In this document: positions 8,906 to 16,977 of the stretch, piece by piece
Layout: each line of letters starts with the position of its first letter
Position numbering within the stretch: position 1 is the stretch's first letter
Origin: JAHEAO01 sp942492375
GTDB taxonomy: Bacteria > Pseudomonadota > Alphaproteobacteria > Rhodobacterales > Rhodobacteraceae
Length of the DNA: 64,000 bases
NCBI GenBank assembly: GCA_942492375.1
Contig: CALOEL010000014.1
Location: forward strand, 248,001-312,000
Reading direction: 5' to 3'
The notes under the pieces: model-generated
The model's database searches: none
Seen by the model: only the letters and a program-made list of their open reading frames with translations
What the model was told of the DNA's origin: nothing
Program-made: the position numbers and the translations under genes

Positions 8906-9742
8906 TCAACCTTTCGAGGGGCGGGCCGGATCTCCGGCGGGCGTTTCCTTGGTTCCCAGCGCGTCGGCCAGCCTCTGTGCCGCAGATCCGGGGCGCAGGG
9001 GTTGCGGCTGATCGGCGGACGGCGCCCAGCCGGTCAGAAAAATCAACTCGAATGTCGCGGATATCCTTCCACCGCTTGCGAATTTCGCCTGATAGAGCCG
9101 CATCGCCTCCGTCAGCACGGTACGCCCCAAGGGGCGGCGGTTCCGGGACGCCAGCGCATTCGTTTCGCCCATGGCACGCAGGTCGCGCATCAGATGAAGG
9201 GCCGAGGCGTAGGTGACGTTGCGTGTCACCGAATCGGCGACCGGCAGGGCGAAGCCAGCCCGCTGCAGCAGCCCTCCCGCCTCTCGCAGCTCTGCCATCG
9301 GGGCGACGCGTGGCGACAGGCCGCCGCTGATCGCGACTTCCGCCTCGGCCAGAACGGCGCGCAGTTCCGCCAGCGTCTGACCGCCGAAGAACACCGCGAT
9401 GAACAGCCCATCGGGCCGAAGCGCGCGGCGCGCCTGCACAAGCTGGCCAACTGGATCATCGGCCCAATGCAGGCCCATCGCATGAATCACCAGGTCATGC
9501 GCCGCCTCGGTCAGGTCAAGGACCGGATCGTCAGGCACGACGCGTGCCGCGCTGAAAGAGTTCCAGACCTCGGGGAAGGCAGTGACGATCGCAGGCGACG
9601 TAAACTGCCTGTTAATCTCTCTTAGCCTTTCCTTCACCTCGGTCAGGGCCTCGTGCTGAAGGAACATCGCCGGTTCGGCCGAGGCGCGGCGTCGGTTGCG
9701 GCTCAGCGCTTCGCGATCGGTCAGGTCGGGGGGTTTGGTCAT
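8906..9742 (-). CDS. SAM-dependent methyltransferase (BioC/NDUFAF5-like)
   Basis: This 278-aa protein resembles the NDUFAF5/BioC-like methyltransferases of alphaproteobacteria. It opens with a basic segment ending in 'RNRRRASAEPAMFLQHEA', a hallmark of that group. The methyltransferase fold follows with 'VLDLTEAAHDLVIHAMGLHWADDPVGQLVQARRAL'-type text (split here over the core), then 'DGLFIAVFFGGQTLAELR'. The glycine-rich SAM loop is weak compared with canonical enzymes. It is divergent from comF (9789). The substrate is unknown; roles in complex I assembly or biotin synthesis have been reported for relatives, and neither can be assigned here. Confidence 0.8.
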   Translation of the reverse strand: MTKPPDLTDREALSRNRRRASAEPAMFLQHEALTEVKERLREINRQFTSPAIVTAFPEVWNSFSAARVVPDDPVLDLTEAAHDLVIHAMGLHWADDPVGQLVQARRALRPDGLFIAVFFGGQTLAELRAVLAEAEVAISGGLSPRVAPMAELREAGGLLQRAGFALPVADSVTRNVTYASALHLMRDLRAMGETNALASRNRRPLGRTVLTEAMRLYQAKFASGGRISATFELIFLTGWAPSADQPQPLRPGSAAQRLADALGTKETPAGDPARPSKG

Positions 9743-9788
9743 CGGTGGTCCTTCGGCTTGGTGCGGAGGTAAGGAGGTTGGCTGGAAA

Positions 9789-10505
9789 ATGCAAACGGCG
9801 CTGAATCTGATCTTCCCGCCGCAATGCCTGATGTGCGACGCGCTGGTCGGCGCGCCGTTTCATCTATGCGGACCCTGCTGGCGCGCAACGCCGTTCCTCT
9901 CGGGCCTTGTGTGCAATCAATGCGGCGCGCCCCTGCCGGGCCAAGACGAGGGCCATGCCGAGATCTGTGACGACTGCCTGACCATAGCGAGGCCTTGGCA
10001 GCGCGGGCGGGCTGCGCTGCATTACCGCGATGGGGCGAAGCGGCTGGTGCTGGCGCTGAAACACGGCGACCGTCAGGATCTGGCCCGCCCCGCGGCGCAG
10101 TGGATGGCCCGCGCGGCGGGGCCAATCGCGCAGCCGGGCATGCTGATCGTCCCTGTCCCGGCTCATCGTCTCAGGCTGCTGCGGCGGCGCTACAATCAGG
10201 CAGCACTTCTGGCGAATCGGCTGGGCGCACTGCTGTCGCTTCAGGTCTCACCCGACGCGCTGATCCGAACCCGCCGGACCAAGGTTCAGGACGGCATGAC
10301 GCGCGAGGATCGCTTCCGCAACCTCGCTGGTGCATTCGCCGCTCATCCAAGACGTGCGGGGCTGCTGCGCGGCCGGAATGTGCTTCTGGTCGATGACGTG
10401 ATGACATCGGGGGCGACACTGGCCGCCGCGGCCGAGGCCTGCCATGCCGCCGGCGCATGTGCGGTCTCTGTCCTGTCACTGGCGCGCGTTGCGAAGGATG
10501 CCTAA
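9789..10505 (+). CDS. comF: ComF family protein (phosphoribosyltransferase-like)
   Basis: This 238-aa protein has the double-zinc-finger N-terminus of ComF ('CLMCDAL', 'CGPCW', 'CNQCGAPL', 'CDDCL') and a C-terminal phosphoribosyltransferase domain with the PRPP loop 'VLLVDDVMTSGATL'. The start at 9789 was chosen because AAGGAGG lies about 10 bp upstream; the frame is open further upstream but has no other good start. ComF proteins are linked to DNA uptake in naturally competent bacteria, but many non-competent species carry them and the reaction is uncertain. It is followed by grxC and a nitrilase gene, all on the plus strand. Confidence 0.9.
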   Translation: MQTALNLIFPPQCLMCDALVGAPFHLCGPCWRATPFLSGLVCNQCGAPLPGQDEGHAEICDDCLTIARPWQRGRAALHYRDGAKRLVLALKHGDRQDLARPAAQWMARAAGPIAQPGMLIVPVPAHRLRLLRRRYNQAALLANRLGALLSLQVSPDALIRTRRTKVQDGMTREDRFRNLAGAFAAHPRRAGLLRGRNVLLVDDVMTSGATLAAAAEACHAAGACAVSVLSLARVAKDA

Positions 10506-10542
10506 ATCCCTATAGTCACGCCGACTGAAGGGAATTCCGAGA

Positions 10543-10800
10543 ATGAAGCAAGTCGAAATCTATACGACGCCGTTCTGCGGCTACTGCCATGCGGCCAAAC
10601 GACTGCTGAGCGCCAAGAATGTCGGCTTCACCGAAATCGATGTTTCGGGAGATCCGTCGAAACGGGCCGAAATGATGCAGCGTGCGCCTGGCAGCCGCAC
10701 CGTGCCGCAGATTTTCATCGGTGGAAAGCCGGTCGGCGGTTTCGATGAGATCAATGCGCTGGACCGGGCGGGGAAACTGGACCCGCTTTTGGCGGGCTGA
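10543..10800 (+). CDS. grxC: Glutaredoxin 3
   Basis: This 85-aa thiol-disulfide oxidoreductase has the active site C12-G-Y-C15 in 'TTPFCGYC', followed by the glutathione-binding 'TVPQIFIGGKPVGG' (cis-Pro) and 'DEINALDRAGKLDPLL'. It reduces disulfides and mixed glutathione disulfides in the cytoplasm. Its TGA overlaps the ATG of the next gene by one base, so the nitrilase-family gene is translationally coupled to it. Confidence 0.95.
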   Translation: MKQVEIYTTPFCGYCHAAKRLLSAKNVGFTEIDVSGDPSKRAEMMQRAPGSRTVPQIFIGGKPVGGFDEINALDRAGKLDPLLAG

Positions 10801-11636
10801 TGCTGCGGGCGGGCCTGATCCAGCTGAATGTGTCGGACGATCCGGTGACGAATCTGCCCCTGACGCAGCGACTTATCCGCGAGACGGCAGAGCAGGGCGC
10901 ACAATTCGTGCTGACGCCCGAGGTCACCAATTGCGTTTCTTCGAGCCGCAAACACCAGAGCACGGTATTGCAGCTGGAGGATGACGACCTCACCCTGACG
11001 GCTTTGCGGGCAGAGGCGAAGGCGCTGAAAGTTTGGCTTCTGATCGGCTCGCTTGCGCTGAAGACGACCGATGCGGACGGTCGCTTTGCCAACCGGTCTT
11101 TCCTGATTTCGCCACAGGGCGAGGTAACCGCGCGCTACGACAAGATCCACATGTTCGACGTCGACCTGTCGGAGTCCGAAAGCTACCGAGAATCGGATGG
11201 CTACCGCCCCGGCGCCCGCGCCGTCACCGCGCAAACCGATTTCGCCACGTTGGGCCTGTCGGTCTGCTACGACATCCGTTTTCCGCATCTGTATCGCGCG
11301 TTGGCGCAAGCAGGTGCACAGATCATGACAGTGCCCGCCGCATTCGCCCGGCCGACCGGCCGCGCGCATTGGGAGACGCTGCTCCGCGCCCGCGCCATTG
11401 AAACTGGCTGCTTCGTTCTCGCGCCCGCCCAGACCGGCACGCATCCGCAGTCGGACGGCAGGGTCCGTCAGACCTGGGGTCACTCCATGGCGGTCGCCCC
11501 TTGGGGCGAGATCATCGCCGATGCCGGCACGGAACCGGGCGTCACTCTGGTCGACCTCAATCTCTCAGAGGTCGATACCGCCCGCAGCCGAGTGCCCTCT
11601 CTGAGGCACGATCGCCCGTTCGACGGCCCCAGATGA
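10800..11636 (+). CDS. Carbon-nitrogen hydrolase (Nit/omega-amidase type)
   Basis: This 278-aa nitrilase-superfamily enzyme has the complete catalytic triad Glu41 ('LTPEVTN'), Lys115 ('RYDKIHMFDVD') and Cys156 ('LSVCYDIRFPHLYR'). The 'KIHMFDVD' and 'CYDIRFP' texts place it in the Nit1/Nit2-like branch, whose members act as omega-amidases or deaminated-glutathione amidases. Coupling to glutaredoxin is compatible with a glutathione-repair role, but that is inference. It is followed by a MarR-family gene whose start overlaps its stop (ATGA). Confidence 0.92.
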   Translation: MLRAGLIQLNVSDDPVTNLPLTQRLIRETAEQGAQFVLTPEVTNCVSSSRKHQSTVLQLEDDDLTLTALRAEAKALKVWLLIGSLALKTTDADGRFANRSFLISPQGEVTARYDKIHMFDVDLSESESYRESDGYRPGARAVTAQTDFATLGLSVCYDIRFPHLYRALAQAGAQIMTVPAAFARPTGRAHWETLLRARAIETGCFVLAPAQTGTHPQSDGRVRQTWGHSMAVAPWGEIIADAGTEPGVTLVDLNLSEVDTARSRVPSLRHDRPFDGPR

Positions 11637-12076
11637 GCGAGCTCAATGATCCCCTTGCGGTGTCGCTGTTCAGCGAGATCTTCATGGTGGATCAGCTCGC
11701 TCGTGCGCGCCTGTCCAAGGTGCTGCCGAAGGGGATGGAGATCAGCCATTTCTCGGTGCTGAACCATCTTGCCCGCGCGCAGGAAGAACGTAGCCCGGCG
11801 CAGCTTGCCCGGACCTTCAACCTGACCCGTGGGGCAATGACCAACACGCTTACGAAGCTGGAATGGGCCGGCCACGTTCACATTCGGCCCGACTGGAATG
11901 ACGCGCGGCGCAAGTTCGTGGCGATCAGCCCCTCCGGACTACAGGCGCGCAATGCCGCGTTAGAAGGAATCGCGCCACTCATTCACGAGGTGGTAGAAGC
12001 GATCGGCGCCGACAAGGTGCGCGCGGCGCTGCCCGTCCTTCGGGCGCTGCGGAGCCGGTTGACGGATGACGGCTGA
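11633..12076 (+). CDS. MarR-family transcriptional regulator
   Basis: This 147-aa protein has a winged helix-turn-helix of MarR type. 'SHFSVLNHLARAQEERSPAQLARTFNLTRGAMTNTLTKLEWAG' (given here only as a landmark for the recognition region) is followed by the wing 'DWNDARRKFVAISPSG'. It would bind DNA as a dimer and often responds to small phenolic ligands or oxidants. The start at 11633 overlaps the stop of the nitrilase gene (ATGA), so it is co-translated with grxC and nit. Regulation of that same operon is possible but not shown; no clear operator was seen. Confidence 0.85.
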   Translation: MSELNDPLAVSLFSEIFMVDQLARARLSKVLPKGMEISHFSVLNHLARAQEERSPAQLARTFNLTRGAMTNTLTKLEWAGHVHIRPDWNDARRKFVAISPSGLQARNAALEGIAPLIHEVVEAIGADKVRAALPVLRALRSRLTDDG

Positions 12077-12090
12077 TCCGGCCAGCGCCG

Positions 12091-12849
12091 TCAGTCCGCC
12101 GCAGCGCGGTTCACGCTGGCGGTCACGTAATTGACCGAAAGATCACGCTCGGACAGCGACCAGGTCCACGACACCGGATTGAAGACGAAGCCTTTTCGGT
12201 CCACAGGTTCCAGCCCCGCGCCTTTCAGCAAGTCGAATAGTTCTTCCGGCGTGATGAATTTCGACCAGTCATGGGTGCCCTTCGGCAGCCAGCGCATCAC
12301 GTATTCCGCACCGACGATCGCCATCATGAAGCTTTTCGGATTGCGGTTGATCGTCGAGCACAGCATCAGCCCGCCCGGCTTCAGCAATTCGCGGCAGGCG
12401 GTCAGATAGATCTGCGGATCGGCGACGTGTTCGACGACTTCCATGTTCAGCACGACGTCGAAAAGCTCGCCGGCCTCCGCCAGCGCCTCGGCGGTGGTAT
12501 GGCGATAGTCGATCTTTAGGCCCGACTGCTTCGCGTGTAGTCGGGCGACGGGAATGTTGCGTTCAGCCGCATCTGCGCCGACCACATCCGCCCCAAGCCG
12601 TGCCATCGGCTCGGACAGCAGTCCCCCGCCGCAGCCGATGTCGAGGATACGCAGCCCCCTGAACGGACTGTCCCCTGCAAGGTCGCGGCCGAACTCTGCG
12701 GCGATCTGGGCGCAGATGTAATCCAGCCTGCAGGGATTGAGCATGTGCAGCGGTTTGAACTTGCCGTTCGGATCCCACCACTCGGCGGCCATCGCCTGGA
12801 ATTTCTCGACCTCGGCGGGATCGACGGTGTTCTTGGCGGTCTGCATCAT
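12091..12849 (-). CDS. ubiG: 3-demethylubiquinol / 2-polyprenyl-6-hydroxyphenol O-methyltransferase
   Basis: UbiG performs both O-methylations in ubiquinone synthesis. The 252-aa product starts MMQTAKNTVDPAEV and carries 'FQAMAAEWWDPNGKFKPLHMLNPCRLDYI', a signature of the family (landmark only), the SAM loop 'ILDIGCGGGLLSEPMARLGA', and 'NMEVVEHV'. The ATG at 12849 has GGAAGGA just upstream. The frame remains open far beyond the start, but that part is antisense to the next gene and is not coding. The gene is convergent with the MarR gene (15 bp apart) and divergent from the peptidase gene at 12904. Confidence 0.95.
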   Translation of the reverse strand: MMQTAKNTVDPAEVEKFQAMAAEWWDPNGKFKPLHMLNPCRLDYICAQIAAEFGRDLAGDSPFRGLRILDIGCGGGLLSEPMARLGADVVGADAAERNIPVARLHAKQSGLKIDYRHTTAEALAEAGELFDVVLNMEVVEHVADPQIYLTACRELLKPGGLMLCSTINRNPKSFMMAIVGAEYVMRWLPKGTHDWSKFITPEELFDLLKGAGLEPVDRKGFVFNPVSWTWSLSERDLSVNYVTASVNRAAAD

Positions 12850-12903
12850 CTGTCCTTCCATCAGCCGTAGCGGGAGACGCATTTGCAGTCTATATAGATC
12901 GAA

Positions 12904-13884
12904 ATGGACAGGGTCGAAGGTCATAAGAGCGCAGTCCAGTTTCTCTATCCGCCGATCACGCCTTTCGATCAGCGGATGCTGGATGTAGGTGACGGTCACC
13001 GGGTGTATGTCGAACAATGCGGCAACCCGGACGGCTTGCCTGTGATCGTGTTGCATGGTGGGCCGGGCGGCGGGTGCAGCCCGGCGATGCGGCGCTATTT
13101 CGACCCGAACCGGTTCCGGATAATCCTCTTCGACCAGCGTGGCTGCGGACGGTCGCGGCCACATGCCTCGGTCGTGGCGAATACGACATGGCATCTGGTC
13201 GCCGATATCGAACTGATCCGGAAGACGCTTGGTGTCTCGGACTGGGTGGTGTTCGGCGGCAGTTGGGGTGCGACCCTGGCGCTGATTTACGCTCAGAGTC
13301 ATCCTGATCATGTGCGCCAGCTCGTCCTGCGTGGGGTCTTCCTGATGACGCGGAACGAGCTTGACTGGTTCTACGGCGGCGGCGCGGGGCGGTTCTGGCC
13401 CGAGATCTGGGCGCGGTTCACCGAAATCGTCCCCAAGGAGGAACGCGACGACCTGATCGCGGCCTACAATCGGCGGCTTTTTTCGTCCGACATGGCGCAG
13501 CAGGTCCGATATGCCCGCGCCTGGGCAATGTGGGAGAACGCGCTGGCTTCGATCGACAGTGACGGCGCTGGCAGTGAGTGTCCGGCGGATTACGCCCGTG
13601 CCTTCGCGCGGTTGGAGAATCACTATTTCTCCCATGCAGGATTTCTCGAGGAAGACGGCCAGATCCTGCGCGATATGCACAGATTATCAAAGATCCCGGG
13701 CACGATCGTGCAGGGACGCTACGACATGATCTGCCCGCCGGTTTCGGCGCAGCGGCTGCACGAGCTCTGGCCGGCTTCGGACCTTCACATCGTGCCGCGC
13801 GCCGGCCATGCCCTGTCAGAGCCGGGGATAAGCGCCGAACTGGTGCGCATCACCGACAAACTGGGGCGGCAGCATCGCGGCTGA
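12904..13884 (+). CDS. pip: Proline iminopeptidase
   Basis: This 326-aa alpha/beta hydrolase of the S33 family removes N-terminal proline from peptides. Typical motifs are the oxyanion-hole 'VLHGGPGGGCSP', 'LFDQRGCGRS', the nucleophile Ser120 in 'FGGSWGATLALIYAQ', the acid in 'IVQGRYDMICPP' and the final histidine in 'PRAGHALSEPG'. The N-terminal 'LYPPITPFDQRMLDVGDGH' is also diagnostic. Length matches the family (about 313-330 aa). It is divergent from ubiG with only 54 bp between starts, so their promoters overlap. Confidence 0.95.
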   Translation: MDRVEGHKSAVQFLYPPITPFDQRMLDVGDGHRVYVEQCGNPDGLPVIVLHGGPGGGCSPAMRRYFDPNRFRIILFDQRGCGRSRPHASVVANTTWHLVADIELIRKTLGVSDWVVFGGSWGATLALIYAQSHPDHVRQLVLRGVFLMTRNELDWFYGGGAGRFWPEIWARFTEIVPKEERDDLIAAYNRRLFSSDMAQQVRYARAWAMWENALASIDSDGAGSECPADYARAFARLENHYFSHAGFLEEDGQILRDMHRLSKIPGTIVQGRYDMICPPVSAQRLHELWPASDLHIVPRAGHALSEPGISAELVRITDKLGRQHRG

Positions 13885-13915
13885 ATCCGAAATCCTGATC
13901 TACCGGGAGTCATCT

Positions 13916-14539
13916 ATGCCCGACACACCAATGCCCACCATCGAGGAACGCGAGAACGGCCCGCTCGTGGTCAAGGGCGTCACCCGCCTGCAGGGTGTCG
14001 GCGGTGAGATGCTGGAGTGCAAGCCCGTCATGGCGTTTTGTCGCTGCGGCGGCAGCAAGAACAAGCCGTTCTGCGACAGCTCGCACAAGACCAACGGCTT
14101 TCAATCTCGCGGCGGAGAACCGGCGGGCAAGGACAAGCTGCTGGTGTATGAAGCTGCCGATGTAACCGTCACATACAACCCTCGCCTCTGTTCCCACGCC
14201 GCCGAATGCGGCCGTCTGGCAGGCCACATCTTCAACACCAGACAGAAACCTTGGGTGCAGCCCGATAACGGCACCGTGGCCGAGGTCGAAGCCGTGATCG
14301 CTGCCTGTCCCTCTGGCGCTCTCGCCTTGGCCGGGCCGAAGCACATGAAGAACGACGAGGCCGAGATCCGGGTCGAACACAACGGCTCTTACTGGGTTTG
14401 CGGACCCAGCATCGCAGCGCATTCTGCCGGAGAAGGGGCCACGCCCGAAAAGTACGTTCTCTGCCGCTGCGGCATGTCGGGGAACAAGCCCTATTGCGAC
14501 GGGACGCATCGGGACAAGGGGTGGAAGAGCGGCGATTGA
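13916..14539 (+). CDS. Tandem CDGSH iron-sulfur protein with central 4Fe-4S-like domain
   Basis: This 207-aa protein contains three metal-binding units. The N-terminal CDGSH motif is 'FCRCGGSKNKPFCDSSH' and the C-terminal one 'LCRCGMSGNKPYCDGTH', each offering the three-Cys/one-His ligand set of a 2Fe-2S cluster. Between them lies a segment with 'NPRLCSHAAECGRL' and 'VIAACPSGALAL', resembling the divergent mono-cluster ferredoxin-like domain (Fer4_19). Such multi-cluster proteins are thought to handle electron or cluster transfer, but the bacterial role is not established. It stands alone downstream of pip, 31 bp after its stop. Confidence 0.88.
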   Translation: MPDTPMPTIEERENGPLVVKGVTRLQGVGGEMLECKPVMAFCRCGGSKNKPFCDSSHKTNGFQSRGGEPAGKDKLLVYEAADVTVTYNPRLCSHAAECGRLAGHIFNTRQKPWVQPDNGTVAEVEAVIAACPSGALALAGPKHMKNDEAEIRVEHNGSYWVCGPSIAAHSAGEGATPEKYVLCRCGMSGNKPYCDGTHRDKGWKSGD

Positions 14540-14628
14540 GGTGAGATCGCTGCGCCTGACCAGACAAGTGCTGTTCGGGGACCTCATCGCGGGGAATGTG
14601 CTTCTGACAGGATCTTGAGTTTATGCCC

Positions 14629-14657
14629 TTGCAGACTCGGACCGATCCGCCTATATC
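14629..14657 (+). promoter_or_regulatory. Predicted housekeeping sigma promoter of the rimP-nusA-infB operon
   Basis: TTGCAG (14629-14634) and TATATC (14652-14657) are separated by exactly 17 bp, a near-consensus sigma-70 promoter. Transcription would start around 14664, giving a leader of about 95 nt before the rimP ATG. Confidence 0.7.
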
Positions 14658-14712
14658 CCCTCTCAACAGCGGCGCCTCGGCTTCCAACCCCAAGGCTCCA
14701 CCGGAAAGTATG

Positions 14713-14735
14713 ACGGGCCGCGCGCCCGTTTTTTT
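14713..14735 (+). terminator. Leader terminator (attenuator) in front of rimP
   Basis: A 6-bp GC-rich stem (14713-14718 with 14724-14729) and a 5-nt loop are followed at once by a run of T to 14735. It lies 25 bp before the rimP start and downstream of the predicted promoter at 14629-14657, so it sits inside the 5' leader. No gene ends in front of it closely enough to make it an ordinary end-of-gene terminator. Confidence 0.65.
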
Positions 14736-14760
14736 GTGTTTGCAGGACGAAGAACCAGCA

Positions 14761-15333
14761 ATGACCGACCTCGTCGCCAAAGCCGCGATCGACCGCCGTC
14801 TCGCCGAAATCGCCCGCCCCGTGATCGAGGGCATGGGCTTCGAACTGGTGCGCGTCCGGTTGATGGGCGGCGAGCGCAAGACGGTACAGATCATGGCCCA
14901 GCGTCCGGATGGTGGGATCGACGTCGATGAATGCGCCCGGATTTCGACCGCGATTTCCGCTGTTCTCGACGTCGAGGATCCGATCGCCAGCAACTACAGC
15001 CTCGAGGTGTCCAGCCCCGGCATCGACCGGCCGCTGACCCGGCTGAAGGATTTCGATGACTGGCAGGGACATGAGGCCAAAATTGAAACGACCGAGCTGA
15101 TCGACGGCCAGCGCCGATTCAAGGGTGTTTTGGCCGGGGTCGAGGGTGATGAGGTTCTGATCAATATCTCACAAGGCACAGTCGGGTTGAAGTTCGACTG
15201 GCTGTCCGACGCCAAGCTCGTCCTGACGGACGAGCTGATCAAGGAAATGCTGAGGCAACGCAAAGCCTCTGGAATCGTTGACGAAAGTCAATTCGACGAG
15301 ATTGAAACCGATGCCGGATCCGAGGAGGATTGA
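14761..15333 (+). CDS. rimP: Ribosome maturation factor RimP
   Basis: RimP (190 aa) helps assemble the 30S subunit. The N-terminal alpha/beta domain includes 'RPVIEGMGFELVRVRLMGG' and 'CARISTAISAVLDVEDPI', and the C-terminal SH3-like domain begins near 'SPGIDRPLTRLKDF'. The acidic tail 'DEIETDAGSEED' is common in alphaproteobacteria. The start at 14761 (MTDLVAKAA) was chosen to match the family; the open frame begins upstream across the leader terminator and is not coding there. nusA follows after 2 bp. It is the first gene of the conserved rimP-nusA-ylxR-infB translation/transcription operon. Confidence 0.95.
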   Translation: MTDLVAKAAIDRRLAEIARPVIEGMGFELVRVRLMGGERKTVQIMAQRPDGGIDVDECARISTAISAVLDVEDPIASNYSLEVSSPGIDRPLTRLKDFDDWQGHEAKIETTELIDGQRRFKGVLAGVEGDEVLINISQGTVGLKFDWLSDAKLVLTDELIKEMLRQRKASGIVDESQFDEIETDAGSEED

Positions 15334-15335
15334 GG

Positions 15336-16955
15336 ATGGCTATAACCAGTGCAAACCAGCTTGAACTGCTGCAAACCGCAGAGGCTGTCGCCCGCGAGAA
15401 GATGATTGATCCGAACCTCGTGGTCGAGGCGATGGAAGAATCCCTCGCCCGTGCTGCCAAGTCGCGCTACGGCTCGGAGATGGACATCCGCGTGTCGATC
15501 GACCGCAAGACCGGCCGCGCCACCTTTACCCGCGTTCGCACTGTCGTCGAGGATGACGCGCTGGAGAACTATCAGGCAGAGATGACTGTCGAGCAGGCCA
15601 AGCAATACCTGGATGATCCGAAGGTCGGCGACGAGTTTCGCGAAGAGGTGCCACCGGTCGAGATGGGCCGCATCGCCGCGCAATCGGCCAAGCAGGTCAT
15701 TCTGCAGAAGGTCCGCGAAGCCGAGCGCGACCGCCAGTTCGAGGAATTCAAGGACCGCGCCGGTACCATCATCAACGGCGTCGTCAAGCGCGAGGAATAC
15801 GGCAACATCATCGTCGATATCGGCCGTGGCGAGGCGATCCTGCGCCGGAATGAGAAGATCGGCCGCGAAAGCTATCGTCCCAACGATCGCATACGCTGCT
15901 ACATCAAGGATGTGCGCCGCGAACCGCGTGGGCCGCAGATCTTCCTGTCGCGCACCGCGCCGGAATTCATGGCCGAGCTGTTCAAGATGGAAGTGCCGGA
16001 AATCTACGACGGCATCATCGAGATCAAGGCCGTCGCCCGCGATCCCGGCAGCCGCGCGAAGATCGCCGTGATCTCCTATGACAACTCAATCGATCCGGTC
16101 GGCGCCTGCGTCGGTATGCGCGGTTCCCGGGTTCAGGCCGTGGTGAACGAGCTGCAGGGCGAGAAGATCGACATCATTCCGTGGAACGAGGATCAGGCGA
16201 CCTTCCTTGTGAACGCCCTGCAACCCGCCGAGGTCAGCAAGGTGGTCATCGACGAAGAGGCCGGCAAGATCGAGGTCGTGGTGCCCGACGAGCAGCTTTC
16301 GCTGGCGATCGGTCGGCGCGGTCAGAACGTTCGTCTGGCCAGCCAGCTGACCGGACTTGACATCGACATCATGACCGAGGCTGAAGAAAGCGAGCGTCGT
16401 CAGGCCGAGTTCACCGAGCGGACGAAGCTGTTCATGGATACGCTGGATCTGGATGAATTCTTCGCCCAGCTGCTGGTTTCCGAGGGCTTCACCTCGCTCG
16501 AGGAGGTGGCCTATGTCGACCAGGACGAACTCTTGGTGATTGATGGCGTCGATGAAGGCACGGCCGAGGAACTGCAGGCGCGCGCCAAAGACTATCTGGA
16601 GGCGCTGAACAAGAAGGCGATGGATCACGCCCGCGAACTGGGAGTTGAAGACAGCCTGGTTGAATTCGAGGGTCTGACACCCCAGATGATCGAGGCGCTG
16701 GCCGAGGATGGAGTCAAGACGCTGGAGGACTTCGCGACCTGTGCGGACTGGGAGCTGGCGGGCGGCTGGACCACCGAGAACGGCGAGCGCAAGAAGGACG
16801 ATGGCGTTCTGGAGAAATTTGACGTCAGCCTGGAAGAGGCGCAACATCTGGTTATGACTGCCCGAATTCAACTGGGCTGGGTCGATCCGGCGGATCTGGA
16901 GTCCGACACGGAAGCCGACGACGAACAAAGCCCGGAAGAGGAGGCCGAGGCCTGA
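15336..16955 (+). CDS. nusA: Transcription termination/antitermination factor NusA
   Basis: NusA (539 aa) binds RNA polymerase and nascent RNA to control pausing, termination and antitermination. In order it has the N-terminal polymerase-binding domain, an S1 domain, two KH domains ('GACVGMRGSRVQAVVNEL' and 'LSLAIGRRGQNVRLASQL'), and two C-terminal acidic repeat-like helix-hairpin-helix segments, ending in an acidic tail. The start at 15336 has GAGGAGGAT upstream. The rimP stop lies 2 bp before it, so translation is coupled. NusA often regulates its own operon, which matters given the leader terminator before rimP. Confidence 0.97.
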   Translation: MAITSANQLELLQTAEAVAREKMIDPNLVVEAMEESLARAAKSRYGSEMDIRVSIDRKTGRATFTRVRTVVEDDALENYQAEMTVEQAKQYLDDPKVGDEFREEVPPVEMGRIAAQSAKQVILQKVREAERDRQFEEFKDRAGTIINGVVKREEYGNIIVDIGRGEAILRRNEKIGRESYRPNDRIRCYIKDVRREPRGPQIFLSRTAPEFMAELFKMEVPEIYDGIIEIKAVARDPGSRAKIAVISYDNSIDPVGACVGMRGSRVQAVVNELQGEKIDIIPWNEDQATFLVNALQPAEVSKVVIDEEAGKIEVVVPDEQLSLAIGRRGQNVRLASQLTGLDIDIMTEAEESERRQAEFTERTKLFMDTLDLDEFFAQLLVSEGFTSLEEVAYVDQDELLVIDGVDEGTAEELQARAKDYLEALNKKAMDHARELGVEDSLVEFEGLTPQMIEALAEDGVKTLEDFATCADWELAGGWTTENGERKKDDGVLEKFDVSLEEAQHLVMTARIQLGWVDPADLESDTEADDEQSPEEEAEA

Positions 16956-16977
16956 GTTCAGGCTTCGGAACCCCCTG

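Noticed and set aside
12068..12092. Inverted repeat between MarR gene and ubiG
   Set aside because: The stem is only 6-7 bp with a wide loop and no T-run. Chance is likely at this GC content.
12850..13680. N-terminal extension that joins the ubiG frame upstream
   Set aside because: The extra part lies antisense to proline iminopeptidase and has no similarity to UbiG; the family start at 12849 has its own ribosome site.
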